37,572 nucleotides of DNA. Source: Deinococcus sp. (GTDB lineage Bacteria; Deinococcota; Deinococci; Deinococcales; Deinococcaceae). The position numbers and the translations under genes are program-made. Below the pieces are notes generated by a model, which saw only the letters and a program-made list of their open reading frames with translations, did no database searches and was not told the origin of the DNA. Of this stretch, positions 8,209 through 16,470 are shown one piece after another; position 1 is the first letter of the stretch; each line of letters opens with the position of its first letter. The stretch lies in NCBI GenBank assembly GCA_018260375.1, contig JAGLBF010000005.1, forward strand, positions 1 through 37,572. The letters are read 5' to 3'.

Positions 8209-9138
8209 CTAGACCTCCCAGTTGCCAAACTCTGCCACTTGTTGCGCTGTGCCCACATTAACCACGCGCACTTCGGGGGCAATTTTTTTGACCAGGCCCG
8301 CCAGTACAGTGCCTGGGCCAAACTCTACAAAAAGTTCGGTGCCCATTTCGCGCAGGTGCTCCACTGACTTTACCCACTGCACACTGGCGGTGATTTGCTG
8401 AGTGAGTAGATCAGGTACTTGGGCGCTGTCTGATACAGGCTGGGCGGTGACATTGGCGATGACGGGAAACTGCATTGGCTCTAAGGGTACGGCCTGCAAA
8501 TCGGGAGCGAGACCCTCAGCGGCGGGCTGCATCAGCGGGCAGTGAAAGGGAGCCGACACCTTGAGGGGCACGGCTTTGAGGCCGCGCGCCTTGAGTTCGG
8601 TGACGGCCTGCTCTACGGCTGCCTTTTGACCCGAAATCACCGTTTGGCTGGGCGTGTTGTAGTTAGCGGGCTGCACACCCTCAATGCCGCTACAAACCTC
8701 CTGCACGGCCCCAGCGTCGCCCATTATCGCCACCATAGCGCCCTCACCTACAGCGACGGCCTGCTGCATCAGCTTGCCGCGTTTGTGGGTGAGGCGCAGC
8801 GCGTCTGCCAGGCTCAGCGCACCCGAAGCCACCAGCGCCGAGTATTCACCCAGGCTGTGGCCCGCCGCCGCAAAGGGGATCAGGCCCGTGCGGGCGTACC
8901 ACGCGCGGTAGGCCGCCACCGACGCCAGCACCAACGCAGGCTGCTGGTTGGCAGTGAGGGTCAGTTCTTGCAGCGGGCCGTGCTCTATGACCTCGCCTAG
9001 CGCGGGCAACACCTGTTGGCCCTGAGCAAAAACCTCGGCTGCCGCGCCGTATTGGGCGGCAATATCAAGCCCCATACCGAGCGCGTGTGAACCTTGCCCG
9101 GGAAAGAGGGCGGCGATTTTGGAAAAAGGTGAGGTCAT
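8209..9138 (-). CDS. fabD: Malonyl-CoA:ACP transacylase
   Basis: This 309-residue enzyme moves malonyl from CoA to ACP to supply the chain-extension unit. The N-terminal LFPGQGSHALGMG, the nucleophile S95 in GHSLGEYSALVASG, and H199 in APFHCPLM are the family's key elements, and the length is typical. The frame extends to a TTG at 9162, but the ATG at 9138 has AAGGAG at good spacing and fits the family N-terminus. It lies between fabH (376 bp upstream) and fabG (315 bp downstream), with hairpin repeats in both spacers. Confidence 0.96.
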   Translation of the reverse strand: MTSPFSKIAALFPGQGSHALGMGLDIAAQYGAAAEVFAQGQQVLPALGEVIEHGPLQELTLTANQQPALVLASVAAYRAWYARTGLIPFAAAGHSLGEYSALVASGALSLADALRLTHKRGKLMQQAVAVGEGAMVAIMGDAGAVQEVCSGIEGVQPANYNTPSQTVISGQKAAVEQAVTELKARGLKAVPLKVSAPFHCPLMQPAAEGLAPDLQAVPLEPMQFPVIANVTAQPVSDSAQVPDLLTQQITASVQWVKSVEHLREMGTELFVEFGPGTVLAGLVKKIAPEVRVVNVGTAQQVAEFGNWEV

Positions 9139-9186
9139 GGGACGCTCCTTATCAGGGTGCAAGATGTGAATTACAGCCTGTGGGTT

Positions 9187-9356
9187 ATACGGACGTGGGG
9201 TTAAATCGTGTTAACAACGCGGTGACAGAAGGCCAGCGCGAGTAAGAAAAGGTACGCATTTCACGTTACGGAAGCGCAGGCCGTACTTCTGAGACTGTTC
9301 GGTAGTTCTAAAACTGTTCTGGCATAAAGCAAAATCTATATGACAACAATCCGTAT
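9187..9356 (+). repeat. Hairpin repeat, type 2
   Basis: Starts ATACGGACGTGGGGTTAAAT, contains GTGTTAACAACGCGGTGACAG, GGCCAGC and GGTACGCATTTCACG, and ends at AATCCGTAT. It is the longest copy (170 bp). It fills much of the 376-bp fabH-fabD spacer; 9357-9514 shows nothing else recognisable. Confidence 0.65.
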
Positions 9357-9514
9357 GACAACAAAAGGCGTGTGGCTTGTCAGGGTACAAATGAAAAGGT
9401 GCAACTTAAAGGGCAGCAAAAGCATGCGGACATGTAGACCGTCTTTGGTGAAGCGGCCGAGACACCAGTACACTCAGCATCCACGGACATTGATTCGGTG
9501 AGATGGTGAGGCTT

Positions 9515-10522
9515 TTACAGATCCTGGACACCATTTCCTGCATACCATTTCATCGTACACGCCGCCCAGCTCAGTCCGCCGCCAAAGGCCACCATCAGCA
9601 GTTGCTGACCGTCTTGGATGCGCCCGTCGGCTACGGCTTCGCTCAGCGCCAGCGGTACGGTGGCTGCCGAGGTATTGCCGTAGCGGTCTAAGTTGACGAT
9701 GGTGCGCTCTAGCGGCAACCTAAAGCGCTCGCAGGCCGATTCAATGATGCGGATATTGGCCTGGTGGGGGATAAACCAGTCTATGTCGCTGACCTTCAGG
9801 CCCGACTTATCCATCACCTGCTGCCCGCTTTCGGGGATGATACGCACCGCGAACTTAAAGACTTCACGCCCGTTCATGACGGTATAGCGGCTGTCAATAA
9901 CTGTGCCGTCAGGCAGTTTCGGGGCCAGACACGGCGCGTACAGGCTCGCCGCTCCTGCTCCATCAGACCCCAGCACAAAGCCCTGAAAGCCGTAACCTTG
10001 TGGCACCTGCTCTATCACGGCGGCGCCTGCACCGTCACCAAACAAAATGGCGGTGGCGCGGTCGGTTTGGTCAACAATTTTGGTAAACACCTCAGCCCCA
10101 ATCACCAGTACCCTGCGGTTTATTCCCGCAGCCACCAGGCCCTGAGCCGCCGCACAAGCGTACAAAAAGCCGCTGCACGCCGCCGATAGGTCAAAGCCCC
10201 CCACACCGTGAAGGCCTATCTGGGCAGCAATCAATGTGGCCGTGGCTGGAAAACTGGCATCGGGCGTGGCGGTAGCGCAAATCACCATATCTACGCCCTC
10301 AAGCGCCTGAGGATAGCGGCCCAGCAAGTCTTGCACAGCGCGTACGCCCATATCAGAGGTGAATTCGTCGTCAGCGGCGTAGCGCCGTTCGCGGATACCG
10401 GTGCGCGACTCTATCCACTCGGCGCTCGTCTCTAGGTGCTGCTCGTAATCGGCGTTGGTCACCACCTTGGGCGGCGCGTACGCCCCAATAGCCGTTATGC
10501 CAATGCCAGAAGGTTGTTGCAT
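9515..10522 (-). CDS. fabH: Beta-ketoacyl-ACP synthase III
   Basis: This 335-residue enzyme starts fatty-acid synthesis by condensing an acyl-CoA primer with malonyl-ACP. The Cys-His-Asn triad typical of KAS III is present: C116 in DLSAACSGFLYA, H253 in WFIPHQANIRI and N283 in DRYGNTSAA. The frame is open to 10606, but the ATG at 10522 is chosen because a -10 box (TAGCGT) lies 7 nt before it with TTGCAC 17 bp further upstream, giving a leaderless transcript, and because the N-terminus then matches the family. It is the first gene of the fab set. Branched-chain primer use would be expected in Deinococcus but cannot be read here. Confidence 0.96.
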   Translation of the reverse strand: MQQPSGIGITAIGAYAPPKVVTNADYEQHLETSAEWIESRTGIRERRYAADDEFTSDMGVRAVQDLLGRYPQALEGVDMVICATATPDASFPATATLIAAQIGLHGVGGFDLSAACSGFLYACAAAQGLVAAGINRRVLVIGAEVFTKIVDQTDRATAILFGDGAGAAVIEQVPQGYGFQGFVLGSDGAGAASLYAPCLAPKLPDGTVIDSRYTVMNGREVFKFAVRIIPESGQQVMDKSGLKVSDIDWFIPHQANIRIIESACERFRLPLERTIVNLDRYGNTSAATVPLALSEAVADGRIQDGQQLLMVAFGGGLSWAACTMKWYAGNGVQDL

Positions 10523-10529
10523 GACTAAC

Positions 10530-10558
10530 ACGCTAACACCGCAGGGTGAGGGGTGCAA
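10530..10558 (-). promoter_or_regulatory. Leaderless promoter of fabH
   Basis: On the minus strand TTGCAC (10553-10558) and TAGCGT (10530-10535) are separated by 17 bp, and the -10 box ends 7 nt before the fabH ATG. No Shine-Dalgarno site is present. This is the likely main promoter of the fab gene set. Confidence 0.55.
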
Positions 10559-10623
10559 TACGGATACTGGATGGTGGTTGATGCTCGCCCTACAAAGCTG
10601 CAACATTGTGAACTATAGGTAGA

Positions 10624-10757
10624 GTACAGATTCTGACTTGCACCTTGTGACAACCAGGGTAGAAGAACGATAGCGCCAGTACAAAAAGGTAGGCATTTCA
10701 CGATATGAAAATGCAGTGGTACCTTTCTGACGGCGCTGGAATGAAGCGCAGTCCGCC
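10624..10757 (+). repeat. Hairpin repeat, type 2
   Basis: Starts at GTACAGATTCTGACTTGCACC, includes GGTAGGCATTTCACGATATG, and ends GGAATGAAGCGCAGTCCG, where the 3' module is shared with type 1. It lies between fabH and the iclR stop codon and may insulate the two. Confidence 0.65.
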
Positions 10758-10775
10758 TTTCACTGTATCTGCCCT

Positions 10776-11486
10776 TCACGGTATCTGCTCAGCTTCTTCG
10801 CGCAGGCGGCGCAGCAACTGGTCTTGTTCGCGCAGGCGGCTGGTGGGGAGACTCAGACCCAACGTACCAAGCACCGCCCCGTCCGCATCGACAAACGGCA
10901 CAGCAAGGCTGCTGGTGCCTATGGCCCACTCGTCACAGGTCACAGCGGCGCGTGTGCGGCGGATTTCGGCGGCTTCTTGCGCCCAGGGTTGCCGCAGCGT
11001 GTAGGGAGTAAAGCGCGGCGCTGACTCAGCAAAGTCTAGCCCAGCCAGCGCGTAAAGCAGTTTGCCGCTGGCGGTGGCGTGGGGCGGCAGCTCAAAACTG
11101 GTCTCACCCACCACCTCGGCTCCGCCGCGCCCCTGCACGCTGCGGGCCACACAGATAACCTGCTCGCCTTGCCGCACGGCGATAAAGGCCAGCAGGTGTG
11201 TGCTGCGCGCTACCTTGTCCATTGCCGTGTGGGCGGGCGAGTACCAGGGCCGCGAGCCGTACAGCGCACTGGCGAGCTTGAGCAGTCGCAGCCCCAACTG
11301 ATAGCGCCCCCGCCCTACCTGAGTAAGTAAGCCGCACATGCTCAGTGTCACCAACTGCTGATGCACCGTAGACGTGGGCTGCCCGCACTGCCGCGCTAGG
11401 TCACTGAGCGTCCACTCGGTATGGTCAGCGTCAAAGTATTCCAGGAGTCTGACCGCCTGCTCCACCGTAGAAAGTCGCCGCGCCAT
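10776..11486 (-). CDS. IclR-family transcriptional regulator of the hut cluster
   Basis: This 236-residue protein has an N-terminal helix-turn-helix (about 5-60: STVEQAVRLLEYF, LSDLARQCGQPTSTVHQQL) and a C-terminal effector-binding domain with the FELPPHATASGKLLYA motif typical of IclR regulators. It is transcribed divergently from hutU, 143 bp apart, so it probably controls the hut genes and itself. The frame is open to 11579, but the ATG at 11486 has a TATCAT -10 box 6 nt upstream and matches the family start. IclR-type HutR regulators of histidine utilisation are known in corynebacteria, while HutC and HutP control the pathway in other groups. The effector is probably histidine or urocanate, by inference. 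Confidence 0.9.
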   Translation of the reverse strand: MARRLSTVEQAVRLLEYFDADHTEWTLSDLARQCGQPTSTVHQQLVTLSMCGLLTQVGRGRYQLGLRLLKLASALYGSRPWYSPAHTAMDKVARSTHLLAFIAVRQGEQVICVARSVQGRGGAEVVGETSFELPPHATASGKLLYALAGLDFAESAPRFTPYTLRQPWAQEAAEIRRTRAAVTCDEWAIGTSSLAVPFVDADGAVLGTLGLSLPTSRLREQDQLLRRLREEAEQIP

Positions 11487-11492
11487 ACGCAG

Positions 11493-11498
11493 ATGATA
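11493..11498 (-). promoter_or_regulatory. Leaderless-type -10 box of the iclR gene
   Basis: TATCAT on the minus strand ends 6 nt before the ATG at 11486, with no Shine-Dalgarno site. The palindrome at 11516-11534 covers the -35 position of this promoter. Confidence 0.5.
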
Positions 11499-11515
11499 AC
11501 GGGTCACCGGGCGCT

Positions 11516-11534
11516 TTTGCGCAATACGCGCAAA
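11516..11534. promoter_or_regulatory. Candidate IclR operator between iclR and hutU
   Basis: TTTGCGC-AATAC-GCGCAAA is a perfect 7-bp inverted repeat with a 5-nt centre in the iclR-hutU divergent region. It overlaps the expected -35 zone of iclR and lies about 95 bp before hutU, so a bound regulator could repress itself and control hutU. Confidence 0.55.
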
Positions 11535-11629
11535 GTAGCCTTGTGTCGGCCTGTCTTTTGGCAAATGATGATAGAACACAAATCCGGCAACACCACAAGG
11601 CCAGGCCCCGCGCCAGCCGAGGAGACTTC

Positions 11630-13306
11630 ATGACCAACGCTGACCATCAACCCCGCACCATTCGCGCCCCGCACGGCCCCAACCGCACCGCTAAAGGCTG
11701 GATACAGGAAGCGGCCAAACGCATGCTGATGAACAACCTTGACCCCGAAGTCGCTGAGCACCCCGAAACGCTGGTCGTCTACGGCGGACGCGGCAAGGCC
11801 GCTCGCAACTGGGAAGCCTTTGACAAGATCGTAGAAACGCTCGACAGGCTTGAAAATGACGAAACCCTGCTGATTCAGTCGGGCAAGCCGGTAGCGGTGC
11901 TCAAGACCAACGCGTGGTCACCCCGCGTCATCCTCGCCAACAGCAACCTAGTACCGCACTGGGCCAACTGGGAAACCTTTGACAAGCTTGATCAGTTGGG
12001 CTTAATGATGTACGGGCAGATGACAGCCGGAAGCTGGATTTATATCGGCTCACAGGGCATCGTACAAGGTACATACGAAACCTTTGCCTCGGCGGGCAAA
12101 AAGCACTTTGGCGGCAGCCTCAAGCATACCATCACGGTTACGGCGGGCTTGGGTGGCATGGGCGGCGCGCAGCCCCTCGCCTGCAAACTAGCGGGCGGCG
12201 TGAGCATCAACATTGAAATTGACCCCACCCGCATCCAAAAACGCCTGGAAACCCGTTATCTGGACGAGGTTGCTGACAGCCTAGAAGACGCGATTAAACG
12301 GGCCGAAGCGTACAAAGAGAGCGGTGTGGCCCGTTCCATTGGCGTGCAGGGCAACGCCGCCGAACTGGTGCCGAGGCTCGTGGAGATGAACTGGACACCC
12401 GACCTGGTGACCGACCAGACCAGTGCCCACGACCCGATGTGGGGCTACATTCCGCCTGTGAGTGCCGACGAGGACGCCAGCAAACTCCGCGCCGACCACC
12501 CCGACGAGTACAAAAGGCGGGCGTATGAGGCGATGGCTCATCATGTCCGTGCCATTCTGGAGTTGCAAAAGCGCGGCGCGATTGCCTTTGACTACGGCAA
12601 TAACCTGCGCCAGCGGGCCTTTGAAGCGGGCGTGGAGCATGCCTTTGACTACCCCGGCTTTGTACCCGCCTTTATCCGCGACAGCTTTTGTGAAGGGCGT
12701 GGGCCGTTTCGCTGGGTGGCGCTGTCGGGCGACCCCGAGGATATCCGCGCCACCGACAAGGCGCTGCTGGAACTGTTCCCCGATGATGAAAGGCTGCAAA
12801 GCTGGCTAACCTACGCCGCCGACCAAATCGCCTTTCAGGGCCTGCCCGCCCGCATCTGCTGGCTGGGCTATAAAGAGCGCGACCAGGCTGCCAAACTGTT
12901 TAACGACATGGTCAAAGACGGGCGTGTCAAGGCCCCGATTGTGATTGGACGCGACCACCTAGACGCGGGTAGCGTCGCCAGCCCCTACCGCGAAACCGAG
13001 GCCATGAAAGACGGCTCAGATGCGGTGAGTGACTGGGCGCTGCTGAATTTTGGCCTGGGCATCGCTTCGGGCGCGTCGTGGATGAGCTTTCACCACGGCG
13101 GCGGCGTGGGCATGGGCTTTAGCCAGCACAGCGGCCTGGTGATTGTGGCAGACGGCAGCGACGAGGCCGCCCAGAAAATCAGCCGTGCTTTGGTGAATGA
13201 CCCTGGCATGGGCGTTATCCGCCACGCCGATGCGGGCTATGACTTAGCGGTTGACGTGGCAAAAGAGCGCGGGATTGATTTGCCGAGCCTGGATATCAAG
13301 GGCTAA
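11630..13306 (+). CDS. hutU: Urocanate hydratase
   Basis: This 558-residue cytoplasmic NAD+-dependent urocanase converts urocanate to 4-imidazolone-5-propionate, the second step of histidine breakdown. The NAD-binding glycine-rich motif GLGGMGG is at 173-179 and the conserved cysteine is C410 in LPARICWLGYKERDQ, the same residue number as in the Pseudomonas enzyme. Length is typical. The frame is open from 11543, but the ATG at 11630 preceded by GAGGAG gives the conserved N-terminus. It is the first gene of the plus-strand hut cluster, and hutG starts 232 bp downstream after a partial repeat. Confidence 0.97.
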   Translation: MTNADHQPRTIRAPHGPNRTAKGWIQEAAKRMLMNNLDPEVAEHPETLVVYGGRGKAARNWEAFDKIVETLDRLENDETLLIQSGKPVAVLKTNAWSPRVILANSNLVPHWANWETFDKLDQLGLMMYGQMTAGSWIYIGSQGIVQGTYETFASAGKKHFGGSLKHTITVTAGLGGMGGAQPLACKLAGGVSINIEIDPTRIQKRLETRYLDEVADSLEDAIKRAEAYKESGVARSIGVQGNAAELVPRLVEMNWTPDLVTDQTSAHDPMWGYIPPVSADEDASKLRADHPDEYKRRAYEAMAHHVRAILELQKRGAIAFDYGNNLRQRAFEAGVEHAFDYPGFVPAFIRDSFCEGRGPFRWVALSGDPEDIRATDKALLELFPDDERLQSWLTYAADQIAFQGLPARICWLGYKERDQAAKLFNDMVKDGRVKAPIVIGRDHLDAGSVASPYRETEAMKDGSDAVSDWALLNFGLGIASGASWMSFHHGGGVGMGFSQHSGLVIVADGSDEAAQKISRALVNDPGMGVIRHADAGYDLAVDVAKERGIDLPSLDIKG

Positions 13307-13331
13307 ATGAGGTCAGGTCAGCTTGTGGATT

Positions 13332-13394
13332 TCGTGATGTAGAAGCGCAGGCGGGCGCCTCTAGGCCTGTGCTGAACTGAAGCGCCGTGTGCAT
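13332..13394 (+). repeat. Partial 3' module of the hairpin repeat
   Basis: GTAGAAGCGCAGGCGGGCGCC and GTGCTGAACTGAAGCGC correspond to the 3' module of the larger elements, with decayed ends. GCGCAGGC and GCCTGTGC form a stem. It lies in the hutU-hutG spacer. Confidence 0.45.
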
Positions 13395-13538
13395 CATACA
13401 AAACCGTTTGCTGACATCTGCCGGATTTCTTCGTTACCATTTTTAATCTGTGGGAGCAAAAATAATGCCTAGTTTTACCTCTGTGTTTATCAGCAACCAG
13501 CAACCATCCGCGCTACTAAGCCATACCGCAGGCCCAAC

Positions 13539-14459
13539 ATGACCCTGCCCGCCCACCTCACCTACTCAGGCATTCCCACCTTTGCCCGCGCCCCGCAGGT
13601 TGACCCCTTTGGCGAGTGGCATGCAGACATAGCCGTGCTGGGTGTGCCGTTTGACATTGCGCTTGGCTTTCGCCCCGGCGCACGCTTTGCGCCGCGTGCG
13701 CTGCGCGAGGCCAGCTTGCGGAGTGTGCCGCCCTTTACAGGGCTGGACGGCAACACGCGCTTGCAAGGCGTGACATTTGCCGATGCCAGTGACGTGATTT
13801 TGCCCAGCCTGGAGCCCGAACTGGCCCGCCAGCGCACCACCGAGGCCGCCAAAGCTGTGCGGAGCCGCTGCAAGGTTCCAGTGTTCCTGGGCGGCGACCA
13901 CTCTGTGAGTTATCCGCTGCTGCGGGCCTTTGATGACGTGAATGATCTGCATATCGTACAGCTAGACGCGCACCTAGACTTTACGGACGTGCGGAATGAC
14001 ACCAAGTGGAGCAATTCCAGCCCTTTCCGCCGCGCGGCTGAGGCCATGCCCAACCTGAAACACATCACCACCGTCGGCCTGCGCGGGCTACGCTTTGACC
14101 CCGAAGCGGTGGCGGCGGCGCGGGCGCGGGGCCACCGCCTGATTCCCATGACAGACGTGACAGCTGACCTGGCGGGCGTGCTTACGCAGTTGCCGCAGGG
14201 CCAGAATGTCTACTTTTCCATTGACGTAGACGGCTTTGACCCCGCCGTGATTCCCGGTACATCCAGCCCCGAACCCGGCGGCCTGACCTACGCGCAGGGC
14301 ATAGCGGTGCTGGCAGCAGCGGCGAAGCAAAACAACGTGGTGGGCCTTGATATGGTAGAACTTGCCCCCAACCTTGACCCGTCGGGCCGCAGCGAACTGT
14401 TTATGGCGCGGCTGATTATGGAAACCCTATGCGAAGTGTTTGACTCAATAGATCAGTGA
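13539..14459 (+). CDS. hutG: Formimidoylglutamase (arginase/ureohydrolase family)
   Basis: This 306-residue ureohydrolase has the complete binuclear manganese site: H121 in LGGDHSV, D143/H145/D147 in QLDAHLDFTD, and D229/D231 in SIDVDGFDPAVIPG. Its place between hutU and hutI indicates that it hydrolyses N-formimidoyl-glutamate to glutamate and formamide, the last step of the pathway. Agmatinase is the main alternative by sequence alone, but the loop that often reads SHG in agmatinases is SNSSPF here. No good Shine-Dalgarno site precedes the ATG. The flavoprotein gene begins 9 nt after the stop, so these two genes are tightly linked. Confidence 0.88.
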   Translation: MTLPAHLTYSGIPTFARAPQVDPFGEWHADIAVLGVPFDIALGFRPGARFAPRALREASLRSVPPFTGLDGNTRLQGVTFADASDVILPSLEPELARQRTTEAAKAVRSRCKVPVFLGGDHSVSYPLLRAFDDVNDLHIVQLDAHLDFTDVRNDTKWSNSSPFRRAAEAMPNLKHITTVGLRGLRFDPEAVAAARARGHRLIPMTDVTADLAGVLTQLPQGQNVYFSIDVDGFDPAVIPGTSSPEPGGLTYAQGIAVLAAAAKQNNVVGLDMVELAPNLDPSGRSELFMARLIMETLCEVFDSIDQ

Positions 14460-14468
14460 TAATAAGAC

Positions 14469-16133
14469 ATGAATACAACAGTGCGAGAACGTTCAGCAGA
14501 TGTTTTGGTGGTAGGCGCGGGCCTGGCAGGGTTGGTTGCCGCCTGTGAGGCTGCTGACGCGGGCGCTCAGGTGTTGGTGCTTGACCAAGAAGGAGAGCAA
14601 AACCTGGGCGGGCAAGCCTTTTGGTCGCTAGGAGGGCTCTTTTTGGTCAATTCATCTGAGCAGCGCCGCCTGGGTATCCGCGACAGCCTAGAGCTGGCCC
14701 GCGAAGACTGGCACCGCGCCGCCAACTTTGACCGCCCCGAAGACGAGTGGGGCAAGCGCTGGGCCGAAGCGTACCTGGAATGGGCCGCAGGACGCAAACG
14801 CGAGTGGCTGGCCCAGCAGGGCGTGAGCTGGTTTCCGGTGGTGGGCTGGGCTGAGCGCGGCCTCAACAGCGTGCCGCGCTTTCACCTGACGATGGGCTCA
14901 GGCCCAGGCATCTTGGCTCCCTTTATTCGCCGCATTCAGGTGCACCAGCGGGCGAGGCGGGTCACGTTTGCTTTTCGCCGCCGCGTAAGCCAGCTGCTGA
15001 TAGAAGGCGGCGCGGTGATCGGCGTGTCGGGCGAAGTGCTGGAAGAATCTACCGTCCAGCGCGGTGAAAGGAGTTCGCGGGTGGTGGTGGGCGACTTTGA
15101 GGCGCGGGCTAGCAGCACCATTTTGGCAGGCGGCGGCATCGGCGGCAACCTGGAGCTGGTGCGCCGCGCCTGGCCCACCGAGCGGCTAGGGCCAGTGCCT
15201 GAGGATATGATTGTGGGTGTGCCGCACCACGTTGACGGCCTGCTGGGGCAAGTGGCGGCGCAATCGGGCGCGCGCAGTATCAACCCCGACCGCATGTGGC
15301 ACTACACTGAGGGCATACGCAACTACGCGCCGATTTGGCCTATGCACGGCATCCGCGTTTTGCCTGGGCCCAGCAGTTTGTGGCTGGCACCTGGAGGCGA
15401 ACGCCTGCCCGCACCGCATTATCCTGGGGTAGACACACTGGGTACACTGCAGTATCTGGGCCAACACCAGTACCCCTATAGCTGGTTTGTGCTCAACCGC
15501 GCCATCATCCGCAAAGAGTTTGCACTGTCGGGCAGCGAGCAAAACCCCGACCTGACGGGCGGTTCACTGCTGAACACCATTTTGACCCGTCTGGGCAACC
15601 GCGTGCAGGCCCCCGTGCAAGCATTTATGGACAAGGGCGCGGATTTTGTGGTGTCAGACGACCTCGGCAAGCTGCTAGACGGCATGGAGCGCCTCAACAC
15701 CGAGGCGGGCGTGCCGCTTGACCGCGCCGCCGTAGAGCAAGCCGTGCGGGGCCGCGACCAAGCCCTGCTCACGGGCCGCCCCGACGCGCAACTGGCCCTG
15801 ATTGACAAAGCGCGGCGCTTTACCTCCGAGAAAATCCTGCGGGTCACGCCCCCCGCGCCGTTGCTGTCGCCCAAAAATGGCCCGCTGATTGCGGTCAAAC
15901 TCAATATCCTGACCCGCAAAAGCTTGGGCGGGCTGCAAACCAACCTGAACGGGCAGGTGCTGCGCCCAGATGGTGAAGTCTTTGCGGGGCTGTACGCCGC
16001 TGGCGAAATTGCGGGCTTTGGCGGCGGCGGCTACCACGGCTACCGCGCCCTAGAAGGCACTTTTCTGGGCGGCTGCTTGTTCAGTGGGTTGCGGGCAGGG
16101 CAAGCCGCCGCAGGCAAAGAAGTGAAGTTGTGA
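14469..16133 (+). CDS. FAD-dependent dehydrogenase/reductase in the hut operon
   Basis: This 554-residue flavoprotein belongs to the fumarate reductase/ketosteroid dehydrogenase-like FAD-binding group often annotated only as FAD-binding dehydrogenase. It has the dinucleotide motif GAGLAG (16-21) with the following acidic LDQE, the GGQAFWSLGGLFLV segment, and a C-terminal FAD-contact region YAAGEIAGFGGGGYHG. There is no signal peptide, heme motif or FMN-attachment domain, so it differs from the multi-domain urocanate reductase UrdA. It starts 9 nt after hutG and is followed after 13 nt by the small AT-rich gene. A role in oxidising or reducing an intermediate of histidine breakdown is inferred from position alone. 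The substrate is unknown. Confidence 0.82.
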   Translation: MNTTVRERSADVLVVGAGLAGLVAACEAADAGAQVLVLDQEGEQNLGGQAFWSLGGLFLVNSSEQRRLGIRDSLELAREDWHRAANFDRPEDEWGKRWAEAYLEWAAGRKREWLAQQGVSWFPVVGWAERGLNSVPRFHLTMGSGPGILAPFIRRIQVHQRARRVTFAFRRRVSQLLIEGGAVIGVSGEVLEESTVQRGERSSRVVVGDFEARASSTILAGGGIGGNLELVRRAWPTERLGPVPEDMIVGVPHHVDGLLGQVAAQSGARSINPDRMWHYTEGIRNYAPIWPMHGIRVLPGPSSLWLAPGGERLPAPHYPGVDTLGTLQYLGQHQYPYSWFVLNRAIIRKEFALSGSEQNPDLTGGSLLNTILTRLGNRVQAPVQAFMDKGADFVVSDDLGKLLDGMERLNTEAGVPLDRAAVEQAVRGRDQALLTGRPDAQLALIDKARRFTSEKILRVTPPAPLLSPKNGPLIAVKLNILTRKSLGGLQTNLNGQVLRPDGEVFAGLYAAGEIAGFGGGGYHGYRALEGTFLGGCLFSGLRAGQAAAGKEVKL

Positions 16134-16146
16134 ATTTGAAGGGACG

Positions 16147-16470
16147 ATGCTGAAGTATTCGGAAGTCATTAAAGTTGTTTATTTTGACCCGATTGAAATA
16201 GAAACGCCAGATGAGGTTTTTTCTTTGACTTTTAAGGCGGAAGTGCTCAAAACTTCTAATGATTCTTACCGAATTCAACTTTACGAGCGAGAATATTATA
16301 CCGTTCAGCCCGCCTTTTTTCCTGAACATGCCACAGAAGCGGCTTGGATAGAATCTAATTTTCCTATTGAATGTGAAACGATTGCCGAGGCATCACCCGA
16401 ACGCGCCTTAGAAGTGCTGATAGAGCGTTTGCAAAATACATTAAAGACTGCTCTGGAGGATAAAAAATGA
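16147..16470 (+). CDS. AT-rich small protein of unknown function, coupled to hutI
   Basis: This 107-residue acidic protein has no signal peptide or membrane segment. It seems to consist of a beta-rich first half (VIKVVYFDPIEIE, FSLTFKAEV, YRIQLYEREYYTV) and a helical end (ASPERALEVLIERLQNT). I do not recognise a family. Hand counting gives 129 G+C in 324 bases, about 40%, against clearly higher values (above 60% by eye) in hutG and hutI. GAAGGGA 3 nt before the ATG serves as ribosome site. Its stop overlaps the hutI start by 4 nt (ATGA), and its end supplies the GGAGG of hutI. It is therefore co-translated with hutI despite looking like a recent arrival. Confidence 0.8.
   Translation: MLKYSEVIKVVYFDPIEIETPDEVFSLTFKAEVLKTSNDSYRIQLYEREYYTVQPAFFPEHATEAAWIESNFPIECETIAEASPERALEVLIERLQNTLKTALEDKK

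Noticed and set aside
13539..14459. Assignment as agmatinase
   Set aside because: The metal site would fit any ureohydrolase. The placement among hutU, hutI and hutH and the SNSSPF loop make formimidoylglutamase more likely.
14469..16133. Assignment as urocanate reductase UrdA
   Set aside because: The fold and hut context are suggestive, but the protein has no signal peptide and no FMN-binding domain, so only a general FAD-dependent dehydrogenase can be supported.
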